Assembly (NCBI GenBank): GCA_030647195.1
Contig: JAUSKD010000045.1
Coordinates: forward strand, 19,849-83,848
Source of the DNA: Candidatus Peribacter sp.
GTDB taxonomy: Bacteria; Patescibacteriota; Gracilibacteria; Peribacterales; Peribacteraceae
Direction of reading: 5' to 3'
Length of the DNA stretch: 64,000 bases
Positions 37,849-47,804 of this stretch are shown piece by piece. The notes under the pieces were generated by a model. The model did no database searches. It was not told where the DNA came from and was given only the letters and a program-made list of their open reading frames with translations. Position numbers and translations under genes: made by a program. Numbering within the stretch: position 1 is the stretch's first letter; each line of letters starts with the position of its first letter.

Positions 37849-38082
37849 TCAGTTCGGGTTCGGATACTTCTGCGGGTGCAGCACGGGGTCTTCCAGGTGC
37901 AGAATGGCCTTCCATTGTTCGCGCACTGCGGGGATCTTCAGCGCATCATCCACGCGCTTTGCCGTGGCCAGCTCCTTTTCCGAGGCAGCCGTTTTCGACT
38001 CCATCACGTGCAGGTACGTCGCCACGTCATCAGGATGGAGCTCGGGAATGTTTTCGGGGGTGGGGGAGGCAGGTGAAACCAT
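37849..38082 (-). CDS. Small hypothetical protein
   Basis: 77 aa intact ORF in an otherwise unoccupied gap. Confidence 0.5.
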   Translation of the reverse strand: MVSPASPTPENIPELHPDDVATYLHVMESKTAASEKELATAKRVDDALKIPAVREQWKAILHLEDPVLHPQKYPNPN

Positions 38083-38165
38083 CAGAATAGTATACAGGAT
38101 TTTGGCTTATTTGTCTTCTCTTTCCACCTCCCGGCGCTAGAGTGATTCGCTCTTCCCATTTCTCT

Positions 38166-38576
38166 ATGCCCAATCGTCGTGTGTTTCTTGTTGATGACAG
38201 CGCTCGCGAAAGGCAGGAGGTTTCTGATGATATCCATACTTTCTGCGGTGAGGATGTCGAGATCGTGACTGAGGGCGAAGTCGGAATGGCGATTATCGCG
38301 TTTCGTCGGCTCATGGCAGAGGGCATCGGTCTCGATGCGGCCATTCTCGATTATCAATTGGAAGACCGAATGACCTCCAAACCTCTCTATCGCCAGATGC
38401 TTGCGCTGGCCCCTGAATTTGCCAGTCAACGTGTGGCACTTCGTACCTCCTTAGGCGAAGAAGAGGTGCGCGGAATGTTTGCCGAAGATGGTCTTCCATT
38501 TCCGCCGAAGTATCTCTCGAAGGGGCACCTCAGGGACATGCTTGAATGGCTCAAGTCCCTGCCGCCGGTGAAGTGA
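38166..38576 (+). CDS. Response-regulator receiver-like protein (stand-alone)
   Basis: RRVFLVDDSARERQEV; LDAAILDYQLED; YLSKGHLRDML: CheY-type DD, D and K positions. Confidence 0.72.
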   Translation: MPNRRVFLVDDSARERQEVSDDIHTFCGEDVEIVTEGEVGMAIIAFRRLMAEGIGLDAAILDYQLEDRMTSKPLYRQMLALAPEFASQRVALRTSLGEEEVRGMFAEDGLPFPPKYLSKGHLRDMLEWLKSLPPVK

Positions 38577-38641
38577 GTTGAAGTGTCACCCTGCCTGCCT
38601 CATTCCCAGCCCCTTCGTCACATTTTGCACATAACCTCCAT

Positions 38642-39226
38642 TTATTTTTTGAACTGCGGGAATTTAATCTGTGGTTGAGCAAATTTTAATTGATTAAGGA
38701 ATTTAATGTCATTTTCATCAAATGGTTCAAACAAACGATATTTTTGATCGCAATTAAGCACTAATTTTTTTCCTATCAATGAGTTGTACTGTTTACCCGT
38801 AAGTGGGTCAGTAAAGTTTATTGAAAATATAATATAATCGGGATACTGCTTTTTGTATGTCCATAAAACATTGAATAGTCCTAATGGCAGAGTTTTGCCC
38901 GCGCTTAACTCATTGAAAGAACTTGTTGGTAGATCAGGTGTAACTTTATTTATGGGATTTGTATCTCTAACAAGAAATTTAATTGTGAGATTTGATGCCG
39001 ATCTTTGCCCCTCGTTTTTAAATTCGAAATTACATAAAAAAGTCGAGGAATTATTATCAAAGGATATGTCATAGTCATTCAAAACTATATTCGCTTTTTT
39101 CATTTCAAAATCAGCTTTTGTAATTTGTGAAGTATCATAATTAATGACCACAGAAAAAATTGAAACAAGTAAGGCAATAATGCCAATTACTCTGGAGGTT
39201 TCGTCGATTTGCTTTGCGGCTTTCAT
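38642..39226 (-). CDS. Hypothetical protein, one N-terminal TM, AT-rich gene
   Basis: 194 aa ORF with base composition clearly different from neighbours. Confidence 0.65.
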   Translation of the reverse strand: MKAAKQIDETSRVIGIIALLVSIFSVVINYDTSQITKADFEMKKANIVLNDYDISFDNNSSTFLCNFEFKNEGQRSASNLTIKFLVRDTNPINKVTPDLPTSSFNELSAGKTLPLGLFNVLWTYKKQYPDYIIFSINFTDPLTGKQYNSLIGKKLVLNCDQKYRLFEPFDENDIKFLNQLKFAQPQIKFPQFKK

Positions 39227-39233
39227 ATGAATA

Positions 39234-39253
39234 GGGCCGCCTTGCGGCGGCCC
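39234..39253 (-). terminator. Hairpin downstream of groEL
   Basis: GGGCCGCC-TTGC-GGCGGCCC perfect stem. Confidence 0.6.
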
Positions 39254-39262
39254 CTTAAGTAG

Positions 39263-40900
39263 CTAGAAATCCATTCCTCCACCTCCGCCACCCGGCATCT
39301 GCGGCATCGGCTCCTCCTTCTTCGGGATCTCCGTGACCGCTACTTCCAGTGTGAGGAACATGGAAGCAACTGAGGCGGCGTTCTCGAGCGCACTGCGGGT
39401 GACCTTCTTCGGGTCGATCACGCGGGCCTTCACCAGATCCTCGTACTTGCCCGTGAGCACGTTGTAGCCGTCTGCTCCCTTGAGTCCCTTCACCTTCTCG
39501 AACACGACTTCGCCCGTGATGCCGGCGTTGTCTGCGATCTGGCGGCAGGGGGCACTGAGCGCGTCACGCACGATGTCGATCCCTATCTGCTCGTCTTCGT
39601 TCTCCGACTTGAGCTTGCTGAGTGCTGGGATGGCGCGGATGTAGGCCGTGCCTCCGCCCGGGACGATGCCTTCTTCGGCTGCGGCGCGCGTGGCCGAGAG
39701 GGCGTCTTCGACGCGGTGCTGTTTCTCCTTCTGTTCGACTTCCGTGGCTGCTCCCACCTTGATGACGGCGACTCCGCCGGAGAGCTTGGCCAGACGCTCT
39801 TGCAGCTTCTCTTTGTCGAAATCGGATGTCGTCTTCTCGAGCGAGATCTTGATCTCCTTCATACGCTGCTCGATATCCCCCTTCTTGCCGTGTCCGTCGA
39901 TGACGAGGGTCTTATCCTTGTCCGCGACCACTTTGCGCGCGCGGCCCAGATCCTCGATTGTTGCACTCTCCAGCTTGAGCCCCACCTCTTCGCTGATCAT
40001 GCGGCCTCCCGTGAGGGCGGCGATGTCCTTCAGAATTTCTTTGCGGCGGTCACCGAAGGCGGGGGCCTTCACGGCGAGGGCCGAGAATGTGCCGCGGAGT
40101 TTATTGACGACCAGTGTGGCCAGTGCCTCACCTTCGACGGTCTCGGCGATGATCACGAGCTCCTTGCGGCCGCGCTGGGCCAGTGCCTCCAAAAGCGGCA
40201 GGATCTCCTGGATCGAGGTGATCTTCTTATCCGTGATGAGGATGTACGGGTTCTCGTACGCGGCCTCCATGCGGGCCGGATCCGTGATGAAGTACGGCGA
40301 GATGTACCCGTTCTCGAACTGCATGCCTTCCACCAATTCCTTTTCAATGCCCAGCGTCTGACCGGCCTCCACCGTCACGACGCCATCTTTGCCCACTTCG
40401 TCGATGATCTCGGCGATCACGTCGCCGATCTCGCTGTCCTGCGCCGAGATGTTGGCGACTGCCGCGTACTCCTCCTTCTTCGAAACGACTTTCTTCATCG
40501 CCTCAAGTTCGTGGTTCACGGCTTGAACTCCCTTCTCGATGCCCTTTTTGATGGCGATCGGGTTACTGCCCGCATTCAGATGCTTGAGACCCTCTTCCAT
40601 CATGGCGAAGGCGAGCACGGTGGCTGTCGTGGTGCCGTCACCGGCGGCGTCGTTGGTCTTGGTCGCGGCCTCGCGCACCAGCTGTGCGCCCAGATTCTCG
40701 AACGGATCCTCGAGGTCGATTTCCTTGGCGACGGAGACGCCGTCTTTGGTGACGGTCGGTCCGCCATACTTCTTCTCGATCACGGCGTTGCGGCCCTTGG
40801 GGCCCATGGTGGCGCGCACGGCCATGGTGAGCTTTTCGACGCCCTTGAAGATCTTTTTGCGTGCTTCATTTCCGAAGAGGAGTTGTTTGGCGGGTGACAT
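39263..40900 (-). CDS. groEL: Chaperonin GroEL
   Basis: [57 protein letters not shown] tail. Confidence 0.98.
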   Translation of the reverse strand: MSPAKQLLFGNEARKKIFKGVEKLTMAVRATMGPKGRNAVIEKKYGGPTVTKDGVSVAKEIDLEDPFENLGAQLVREAATKTNDAAGDGTTTATVLAFAMMEEGLKHLNAGSNPIAIKKGIEKGVQAVNHELEAMKKVVSKKEEYAAVANISAQDSEIGDVIAEIIDEVGKDGVVTVEAGQTLGIEKELVEGMQFENGYISPYFITDPARMEAAYENPYILITDKKITSIQEILPLLEALAQRGRKELVIIAETVEGEALATLVVNKLRGTFSALAVKAPAFGDRRKEILKDIAALTGGRMISEEVGLKLESATIEDLGRARKVVADKDKTLVIDGHGKKGDIEQRMKEIKISLEKTTSDFDKEKLQERLAKLSGGVAVIKVGAATEVEQKEKQHRVEDALSATRAAAEEGIVPGGGTAYIRAIPALSKLKSENEDEQIGIDIVRDALSAPCRQIADNAGITGEVVFEKVKGLKGADGYNVLTGKYEDLVKARVIDPKKVTRSALENAASVASMFLTLEVAVTEIPKKEEPMPQMPGGGGGGMDF

Positions 40901-40904
40901 AACG

Positions 40905-40966
40905 ATAGGGGGGAGGGGAGTTAGGGAACGAGGGAAGTAGGGAAATCGGGAACTCGGGAGAAGGGA
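40905..40966. repeat. Low-complexity intergenic array
   Basis: GGGAACGAGGGAAGTAGGGAAATCGGGAACTCGGGA, same words as the 19329-19436 element. Confidence 0.5.
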
Positions 40967-41305
40967 CTATTTCACTTTGCCGAGGATGGAATCGAGATGC
41001 AGGACTTTGACTTCGACATCTTTGCCGCTGACATCCTTCAGCTTCACGTCGTCGCCGGCGTACTTGCCGAAGAGCACGCGATCGCCCACTTTCAGGAAAT
41101 CAGAAGGGTTCGCCACGGGCTTGCCTTCGTTCATGATGCCGCCCTTGCCCAGCGCGACGACGACGCCTTCCTGCGGTTTCTCGCCGGAGGCCGTATCGGG
41201 GATCACGATGCCCGAGGCCGTCACCTGCTCTGCGGGCAGGGGATGCACGACCACGCGGTCACCCAGCGGTTCGATATTTACTTTCAGTTGCGGAATGGCT
41301 GCCAT
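40967..41305 (-). CDS. groES: Co-chaperonin GroES
   Basis: [39 protein letters not shown]; start reassigned from 41377. Confidence 0.96.
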   Translation of the reverse strand: MAAIPQLKVNIEPLGDRVVVHPLPAEQVTASGIVIPDTASGEKPQEGVVVALGKGGIMNEGKPVANPSDFLKVGDRVLFGKYAGDDVKLKDVSGKDVEVKVLHLDSILGKVK

Positions 41306-41363
41306 AGAAGAGGAAGGGGAAAGGGAGCGTAGAGAAGAATGTGGCGTCGACGCAGTGACGCCG

Positions 41364-41390
41364 TTAGCAGTCGGCATTTTAGAGTGCTAA
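41364..41390 (-). promoter_or_regulatory. CIRCE operator (HrcA site) of groES-groEL
   Basis: TTAGCAGTC-N9-GAGTGCTAA, one mismatch to TTAGCACTC-N9-GAGTGCTAA. Confidence 0.9.
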
Positions 41391-41477
41391 TCGGATCAGT
41401 CAAGGGGCGCCCCAAAATGACAGGAGGATTTTCTTGAAGTGACGGAAGATGATCACTAGAGTGCCGCGGCAATTTTT

Positions 41478-41987
41478 GTGGAAACACCACATTCCTCTGT
41501 TGCTGGCCCGATGGTCTCCCGTGCTCCCGACGGAGTGAGGAAGCTTACGGAGCAGGCCATCCGGAGTCTGAGTGATGCCGTCGGGTGTATCGATTCATCC
41601 ACGCACCAGACGATCAACGAGGACATGCTGGACGCATTCGGTCATCCCCTCGGGCAGGTGAGCGTCCGTGTCATTCCGAACGGGCATCTGGCGCGTGTGG
41701 ACGTGCTGCTGCACGGTGTGCCGGCACACGTCAAAATCCTGCTCATGTCGATGGTTCTCGAGGAGCTCCGCGGACAACAGTTCAAAGGAGTGTGGCAGGC
41801 ACACCCCCTCCTCTGTCGCTTTACGGTGCCGAAGGAGATGAGGCTGTTACTGGGAGCTGAGGCCCCGGCTCGCGCTGCCGTTCCCTCTGTGGAGCGGACG
41901 GTATGTTCTCTCACGCTCGATTACCTCGAACAGATACAGGAACGTTTGGAGGGCGGATCCGAGCGGAAAGGGGGGAGCAGGCGCTGA
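41478..41987 (+). CDS. Hypothetical protein divergent from groES
   Basis: 169 aa ORF; GTG 41478 or ATG 41511 start. Confidence 0.55.
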   Translation: METPHSSVAGPMVSRAPDGVRKLTEQAIRSLSDAVGCIDSSTHQTINEDMLDAFGHPLGQVSVRVIPNGHLARVDVLLHGVPAHVKILLMSMVLEELRGQQFKGVWQAHPLLCRFTVPKEMRLLLGAEAPARAAVPSVERTVCSLTLDYLEQIQERLEGGSERKGGSRR

Positions 41988-42084
41988 GTCCCGGCATCGC
42001 AAGATACACAATCGCGGTTGCTGTCTATTGTTTTCCGGTGCCCGTCTTTCGCATAATTCATCGATTTCCTCCCCAATTCATATT

Positions 42085-43545
42085 ATGCGCATGCCTCGTT
42101 CGTTTTCTTTGCTCTCCATGTTCTGTGCCGGGCTGATCCTCGGCGGAGCCGGCGTGGGGATAGCGGCCACCATCCGCGGCTCATCCATTTTCTCAGACGT
42201 TCCCGAAGGGGCGTTCTTTGATGAGGCGGTCGGTGAGATGTATTCCGTCGGCGTGATCCAGGGGTACAGCAACGGGAATTTCGGTCCCAATGATTTCGTC
42301 ACCCGCGGCCAGATCGCCGTGTTGATGAAGCGTCTGCGCGATGACATCCGGGGATCGGGAGGAGCCCAGTCCAGCTCCACGCAGTCTTCCAGTTCCTCTT
42401 CGAGCAGCTCATCCTCCAGCAGTTCCACCTCCTCGAGTTCCAGCTCCAGCTCGACCGCGCCGAATGAATTCGGTGCCTTCCGCTTCTCGAGCACCACGTT
42501 CAGCCTCCCTGAGGCGGTTTCCGCACTCACGGTGAGCGTCGAGCGTCAGGGCGGATCCAAGGGGGCCGTCACGGTCAAATATTCCGTGAAGGCCGGTACG
42601 GCCACGGCGGGTGAAGACTTTGTCGCGGTGGATCAATCGGTCCTCTCGTTCAAGGATGGCGAAACGCGCAGGAACTTTACGGTCTCCCTCAAGGATGACC
42701 TTCTGGCCGAAGGGTCCGAGACCGTCCTCCTCGAGCTCTCCGCTCCCACGGCAGGGGCGTCGCTCGGCTCGCCCAGCGCAGCCACGCTGACGGTGCTGGA
42801 TAACGAGGCGCCCTCCTCGGGATCCTCGTCCAGCAATTCCTCGGCCTCGTCGCAGTCCTCCGGTGCGGGCACGCTTGGCTTGAGCGCGCTGGCGTACGAA
42901 GTGCGCGAGAATTCCGCTGCAGCCACGATCACCGTCGTGCGCACGGGTGGATCGACCGGGCAGGTGGGCGTGACCTATGCCACGAGCAACAAGACCGCGA
43001 TCGCGGGGGCTGAGTACACTGCCACCAACGGCACCCTCACGTTCGCCAGTGGCGAGACCAGCAAGACGTTCTCAGTGCCTATTCTTGACGATACCTCCGT
43101 GGACGGAAAGAAGAGTCTGACCCTGACATTATCCGCGCCGTCGGGGGGTGCTCTTCTGGGGACCTTCACGTCACCGCTGAATATTGCCGATGACGAGATC
43201 GGCACCTTTGGCAGCGGGTCATTCATGTTCGGCAAATCGGAGTTCGATGGTACGGAGGGCACGGGGATCGCCACGATTACGGTGAACCGCGTGGGAGGCA
43301 CGTTGCACACCGTGAGCGTGTCCTACTCGACGTCCAACGGCACCGCGGCTCCGGGGCTGGATTACACGTCGACAAGCGGAACGCTCACGTTCGCACCGGG
43401 TGAGCAGAGCAAGACGTTCACCATTCCGATTACCAAAGACAGCCTCAATGACAGCGGTGAGTACTTCACGGTTTCGCTCTCGGCCCCCACCGCAGGCACG
43501 CAGCTCGAAACTCCCAGTACCGCGCAGGTGAACGTGTACGAATAG
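42085..43545 (+). CDS. Secreted SLH + Ser-rich linker + Calx-beta repeat surface protein
   Basis: Signal-like N-terminus; IFSDVPEGAFFDEAVGEMYSVGVIQGYSNGNFGPNDFVTRGQIAVLM (SLH); repeated Calx-beta units such as GTATAGEDFVAVDQSVLSFKDGETRRNFTV. Confidence 0.88.
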   Translation: MRMPRSFSLLSMFCAGLILGGAGVGIAATIRGSSIFSDVPEGAFFDEAVGEMYSVGVIQGYSNGNFGPNDFVTRGQIAVLMKRLRDDIRGSGGAQSSSTQSSSSSSSSSSSSSSTSSSSSSSSTAPNEFGAFRFSSTTFSLPEAVSALTVSVERQGGSKGAVTVKYSVKAGTATAGEDFVAVDQSVLSFKDGETRRNFTVSLKDDLLAEGSETVLLELSAPTAGASLGSPSAATLTVLDNEAPSSGSSSSNSSASSQSSGAGTLGLSALAYEVRENSAAATITVVRTGGSTGQVGVTYATSNKTAIAGAEYTATNGTLTFASGETSKTFSVPILDDTSVDGKKSLTLTLSAPSGGALLGTFTSPLNIADDEIGTFGSGSFMFGKSEFDGTEGTGIATITVNRVGGTLHTVSVSYSTSNGTAAPGLDYTSTSGTLTFAPGEQSKTFTIPITKDSLNDSGEYFTVSLSAPTAGTQLETPSTAQVNVYE

Positions 43546-43568
43546 CCATTGCACAAGGAAAAGAAAGG

Positions 43569-43591
43569 GGCGGCCTGCGGGCCGCCTTTTT
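43569..43591 (+). terminator. Rho-independent terminator
   Basis: GGCGGCC-TGCG-GGCCGCC-TTTTT. Confidence 0.85.
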
Positions 43592-43594
43592 CGT

Positions 43595-44053
43595 TCAGGA
43601 CCGCAGTGTTGCGATGAGCCGCTTCGGCTTGAGGAAGAGATCGAGGGCGTCGTTGATCGACGGAACGACGATGTCCGATGCCAGGAGTGTCAGAGGGTGG
43701 GCGCCTTCCGCCTGCAGCACGCAAATTCTTAAGCGAACCGTCTGAAAGAGCTCGAGGTCTATTCTGCCGTTGCCGATTGTCGCCGTGGTTTCAGGCTCGA
43801 GCGACCTGGCCTCTGCTGCCTTCGCCTTCGCATCGGGCGTCACGCGCACTTCGATCTGGAGCTCCCCGGCGATCGCGTGTGCATTGCCCTGCGTGTCGCC
43901 CGTGAAGAGGATGAGTCGCAATTGCTCTCGAAGGGCATCAATACGCTCCTTGACGCCGGGAATGAGGATTCCATCAATGGTGAGGGTCCCGTTGAGGTCC
44001 AAGATGACCGTCTTGATGGGGAACGGTTCCTGACCGGGAATGGTGAGATGCAT
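43595..44053 (-). CDS. HAD-superfamily hydrolase
   Basis: VILDLNGTLTIDG; ILFTGDTQGN; IGNGRIDLELF. Confidence 0.82.
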   Translation of the reverse strand: MHLTIPGQEPFPIKTVILDLNGTLTIDGILIPGVKERIDALREQLRLILFTGDTQGNAHAIAGELQIEVRVTPDAKAKAAEARSLEPETTATIGNGRIDLELFQTVRLRICVLQAEGAHPLTLLASDIVVPSINDALDLFLKPKRLIATLRS

Positions 44054-44149
44054 AAACGGATACTATGAACTTTTCTTTTTTATTTTGTCAATTCCTCCGG
44101 GGAAGAATATTTGCGCTGCAGGGTGTGTGCTACACTCTCGCCGCCCTGT

Positions 44150-44236
44150 GCCGACGTGGCGGAATTGGTAGACGCGCACGCTTCAGGAGCGTGTGATCGC
44201 AAGGTCATGGGAGTTCGATTCTCCCCGTCGGCACCA
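44150..44236 (+). tRNA. tRNA-Leu(CAG), CCA encoded
   Basis: GCCGACG/CGTCGGC acceptor; CACGCTTCAGGAGCGTG anticodon arm; GTTCGATTC T-loop; ACCA end. Confidence 0.94.
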
Positions 44237-44256
44237 TATAGGGTTTACTAGAACTC

Positions 44257-44970
44257 ATGAATGTAAAAGATGAAAACAGGACTGGCTCAATTCTGTTGAA
44301 AATGAATTTTCCGGCTCCATTTATTAAGCAAAATAAAATAGATGACTTATTAGACTCAAAAAAAGCTGCCGATTATCCATTTATCGAGTGGCTTGAGACT
44401 TTCTTCAAAGTAAAGCGAGATGGGTTCGATAGGAAGCTACTCGAAAGATTTGTTGAAATAAATAATGAACAAACGTTCATGAGTATTTTCCCTATAGTGC
44501 ATACAAATAAATTTGAAAATCTGGAGAATGCATTAAGTGACTCTTGCCGCTGTTATTGTCTCAGCCTTGATACAGCATCTATTGCTCTCTCTGGAGTTGC
44601 TGCAGAAGCAATGACTCAAATGATTTGGGAGATCTCTAAGATGACTATTAAAGGAAAGCCAATTGATAAGTCCAAAGAGAAAGCCATTTTTGGAAAGGAA
44701 TTCGATAGTCCTTACCTTTCCCAATATAGAAGATTACAAATATTAAGAGCTTGTGAATTTGTAAGCGAAGAACAATTTCAAAAGTTGGATTACATCCGTG
44801 AAAAAAGAAATGAAGTTGTTCATTTCGACAAGAAGAGTTCTTCAGAGGCTGACAAAGAGTCAGCACTACAGTGTTTTCACAAAACAATGTCACTATTTAA
44901 GGAAATCACCAATATTCAATTTGATGGTCAAAATATCAAAAGTATAAACCAATATTTTCTGACCGATTAA
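44257..44970 (+). CDS. HEPN-like domain protein (putative), AT-rich gene
   Basis: VAAEAMTQMIWEI ... QKLDYIREKRNEVVHF: helical region with RxxxxH (RNEVVH). Confidence 0.55.
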   Translation: MNVKDENRTGSILLKMNFPAPFIKQNKIDDLLDSKKAADYPFIEWLETFFKVKRDGFDRKLLERFVEINNEQTFMSIFPIVHTNKFENLENALSDSCRCYCLSLDTASIALSGVAAEAMTQMIWEISKMTIKGKPIDKSKEKAIFGKEFDSPYLSQYRRLQILRACEFVSEEQFQKLDYIREKRNEVVHFDKKSSSEADKESALQCFHKTMSLFKEITNIQFDGQNIKSINQYFLTD

Positions 44971-45090
44971 GTAATGAAATACCTATAGAATATAGAATTC
45001 AGAACCCCCCTTACCACCATCGTGATTGTGCTTCCGGTTCCGAGCTTTCCTCCCTTCCACCCCGGGAGGTTATTCGGCATACTGGCCCGG

Positions 45091-47112
45091 ATGTTTTCGC
45101 AAACGCTTGCGCGCCTCAGGCGCGTTCCGTGGGAGAGGGTAAGTCAGGTTGCCCTGCTGCTCCTGCTCGCTTGGGCCATTCTGTGGCGCGGCGGACGGAC
45201 ACTCGAGACGACACTGCTCCTCGGCTTCGTGGCGTGTGCGGTCGTCCTGCTGCAGAGTCAGCGCAGCCGTGCGGCGGAACGGGCGGTGTCTCCGGTCGTC
45301 TGGTGGCTGACGATTGCGTTCGTCGCATGGACGGCTCTGAGTTACGTGTTCACGACTACGATGAACTACGGCTTCGACGAGGTTGCGCAAACTGCGTCCC
45401 TCGCGCTCCTCTTTCTGTGGATGGCGCGCCTGCCTGAGGAGGCGAAGGTGCGCACGTCCGTGCTCCGCGTTCTTTCGGTGACCGTGCTTCTCGCATGTCT
45501 CATCGGGGTGCTCGTGTACGCGATGGGTCCCCTCAATCGTTTCGTCGGAACGTTCCTTGACGTGCGCGCCCCATGGAAGAACGCGTGGCCCAATGCGTGG
45601 GCCGAGCTGCTGCTGCTCGCCTGGCCCGTGGCTCTGCTGCTGTCGCGCCCGGATGCAGAGCAGGGCAGGGGAGCCATCCAGACCTTCTGGAAGATCGTGA
45701 AACGCACCACGCCTGCGGGCGTGATGGTGGGATGCCTGCTCTTAAGCTTTTCGCGGGCCGCGTTCCTGGCTTTCCTCGGGCAGGGGCTCATCCTTCTCCT
45801 CTGGTCGTACCGGCGGCGGTTCTCGTGGAAGCGCGGCGCGGCGGTGGCCGTGGGATCACTCGCAATCGCACTCATCATCTTCGGCCTCAGCAATCACCTG
45901 CGGTCCCGTGCGCATGCCGTGCAGTCGCTTTCGGAACGCACGTTCTTCCTCGCTCCCGAGGGCGCCAGTTCCGTTTCGGAGCGGCGTGCATTCTGGCGGC
46001 AGGCTCTCGTGCTGGCCATGCAGCGCCCCGTCTTTGGGTGGGGTCCCGGGAGCTTCCGCTTTGCCGAGACGCCTCTCATGCAGGATGTGCTTGCGACCTC
46101 CGATCATCCGCACAACGTGTTCCTCAAGGCTGCCGCTGAACGAGGATTGCCGGCGGCACTGCTGCTGCTCGTTCTGGCCGCTGTCCTTGTCCTGCCGCTC
46201 CTGAAGGGGCTGGTGCCATCCTGGCGTTGTCCTCTGAAGGGCTGCCCGGTCTGGTGCGTTTTCTCCCGCATTCCCCGCCGGGAGCTTTCGAGTGGGCAGG
46301 TGCTTCTCCTGACCGCGCTCCTCGGCGTACTCGCCCATAATCTGGTGGATTTCAATCTGCACTATATCGCCGTCAGTCTTCCTTCGGTCCTGATCCTGGG
46401 CATGCTCGTTCCGACGCACTTTGGCAGAACGAACAAAAAATTTGTTCATATTTCCGAATTTGTGCTCACGGTGATCCTGCTTGCGGCGCTGTTGCACGAA
46501 GGTTTCTTCGCCATCACATCCACGCTGGCTCGTCGTGCGGATGCGCGGGGGAAGACGGCGCAGGCCCTCACGTGGTACCGGTGGTCGGCAGGGGAGTGGT
46601 ACAGCCGTGATCTGCCGCTGGCTCTTGCGCGTCTGCAGATCCGTGCCGGCGCCCCGGATGCCGCTCTGCGCGAAATGCGCCGGTACACCGAGGTGACGAA
46701 CCCCGTCGATGCGCGCGGATGGATGGTGCAGGCGGAGATTGCGACGACATTGAAGGAGACTCAATTGGCAACCCAATCCTATCAACGCGCGTTCGCCCTC
46801 GGCCGCTACACCGATTTGCGTATTCTGCACGGGCTCTTGCCGCTTTTGGCCCTGCAGAGCACGACGGAGCTACCGGACCGGAAAGAGGAATTTTCTCTGG
46901 TGATGAAGCGGTTCTACGATGCCATCCTCAAAAACAGTCATTACGTCGCCCTCACGCCCAACGTGGAGGCATTCGTGGGAATGGCAGAGAGCATGGCTCA
47001 GCTGTATCCCGCCGAAGCACCGCGTTATCAGGTGATGGCGGCCGGCGTTGCCCGTCAGGCGAAAACGGAAAGATTAAGGCAGGCCCAACTAGAATCCCAA
47101 GTTCTCTGGTGA
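45091..47112 (+). CDS. O-antigen ligase/polymerase-like membrane protein
   Basis: Many TM helices; FSRAAFLAFLGQG; GWGPGSFRFAETP...DHPHNVFLKAAAERGLPAALLLL; HNLVDFNLHY; C-terminal helical repeats. Confidence 0.8.
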   Translation: MFSQTLARLRRVPWERVSQVALLLLLAWAILWRGGRTLETTLLLGFVACAVVLLQSQRSRAAERAVSPVVWWLTIAFVAWTALSYVFTTTMNYGFDEVAQTASLALLFLWMARLPEEAKVRTSVLRVLSVTVLLACLIGVLVYAMGPLNRFVGTFLDVRAPWKNAWPNAWAELLLLAWPVALLLSRPDAEQGRGAIQTFWKIVKRTTPAGVMVGCLLLSFSRAAFLAFLGQGLILLLWSYRRRFSWKRGAAVAVGSLAIALIIFGLSNHLRSRAHAVQSLSERTFFLAPEGASSVSERRAFWRQALVLAMQRPVFGWGPGSFRFAETPLMQDVLATSDHPHNVFLKAAAERGLPAALLLLVLAAVLVLPLLKGLVPSWRCPLKGCPVWCVFSRIPRRELSSGQVLLLTALLGVLAHNLVDFNLHYIAVSLPSVLILGMLVPTHFGRTNKKFVHISEFVLTVILLAALLHEGFFAITSTLARRADARGKTAQALTWYRWSAGEWYSRDLPLALARLQIRAGAPDAALREMRRYTEVTNPVDARGWMVQAEIATTLKETQLATQSYQRAFALGRYTDLRILHGLLPLLALQSTTELPDRKEEFSLVMKRFYDAILKNSHYVALTPNVEAFVGMAESMAQLYPAEAPRYQVMAAGVARQAKTERLRQAQLESQVLW

Positions 47113-47152
47113 GGCCCGGCCCGGGCTGCTAGAGTGCATTCCCATTTTCCCT

Positions 47153-47659
47153 ATGAAGCGTTCTCTTGTTCTCCTCGGCATTCTCCCTCTGCTCCTCGCG
47201 GGATGCGGTTCCGCCGGCGGGGATGATAAACCGCTCGGGAGCGAGAGTTTCCGCTATAACATCCCTTCGGGGGCCGTGCAGGATCTGCGTTTTGGCAAGG
47301 AACAGTTCTTCGCCTATGGGGCGATCGTGGGAACAGCAGCAACGCCTGCCAACGGGCTCACGAAGATCCACGTCTTTGAGAAGGGGGTTTCGCTGCACAC
47401 GTTGCAGGTGAATGTCGCTCTGCCCAAGGATGGCTCCTTTTTCGAGGGCTGGCTGGTGAACCCCAAAACGAACGAGCGCCTGTCTACAGGTCACTTAAAG
47501 AGTCTTTTTGGCGATGTCCGGCATAACCTGGACTACCAGGCAGAGCGTGATCTGAGGGCCTTCACAAAGGTGATCATCACACTGGAAAAGGACGATGGCA
47601 ACCCTGCCCCGGGAACCGAGGTGGCGACGGGTATGCTCAAGGAATTGAAGCGGGACTGA
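47153..47659 (+). CDS. Lipoprotein, hypothetical
   Basis: MKRSLVLLGILPLLLAGCGS lipobox. Confidence 0.75.
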   Translation: MKRSLVLLGILPLLLAGCGSAGGDDKPLGSESFRYNIPSGAVQDLRFGKEQFFAYGAIVGTAATPANGLTKIHVFEKGVSLHTLQVNVALPKDGSFFEGWLVNPKTNERLSTGHLKSLFGDVRHNLDYQAERDLRAFTKVIITLEKDDGNPAPGTEVATGMLKELKRD

Positions 47660-47804
47660 GGCGGGTTACTCCCTGATTTAGGTTTAAAGAATCCGCCCGA
47701 CCTGGCGCTTTAATGCGCGGGGAGGCGGTGGTGGGAAACTGCAAGGCTGTGAGTTTCTGTTTTGCCTGCAGGATTCCGAAGTTCCGTCCGTTCCAGGTCA
47801 GGCG

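Noticed and set aside
42380-42470. Poly-Ser coding repeats (also in 10698-12380, 20472-22316 and 54926-55882), considered as a CRISPR-like or DNA repeat
   Set aside because: In-frame low-complexity Ser linkers; no regular repeat-spacer structure.
47690-47800. Possible structured ncRNA (GAAACTGCAAGGCTGTGAGTTTC and nearby stems)
   Set aside because: Short stems only; no match to a known RNA that I can recognise and no clear promoter.
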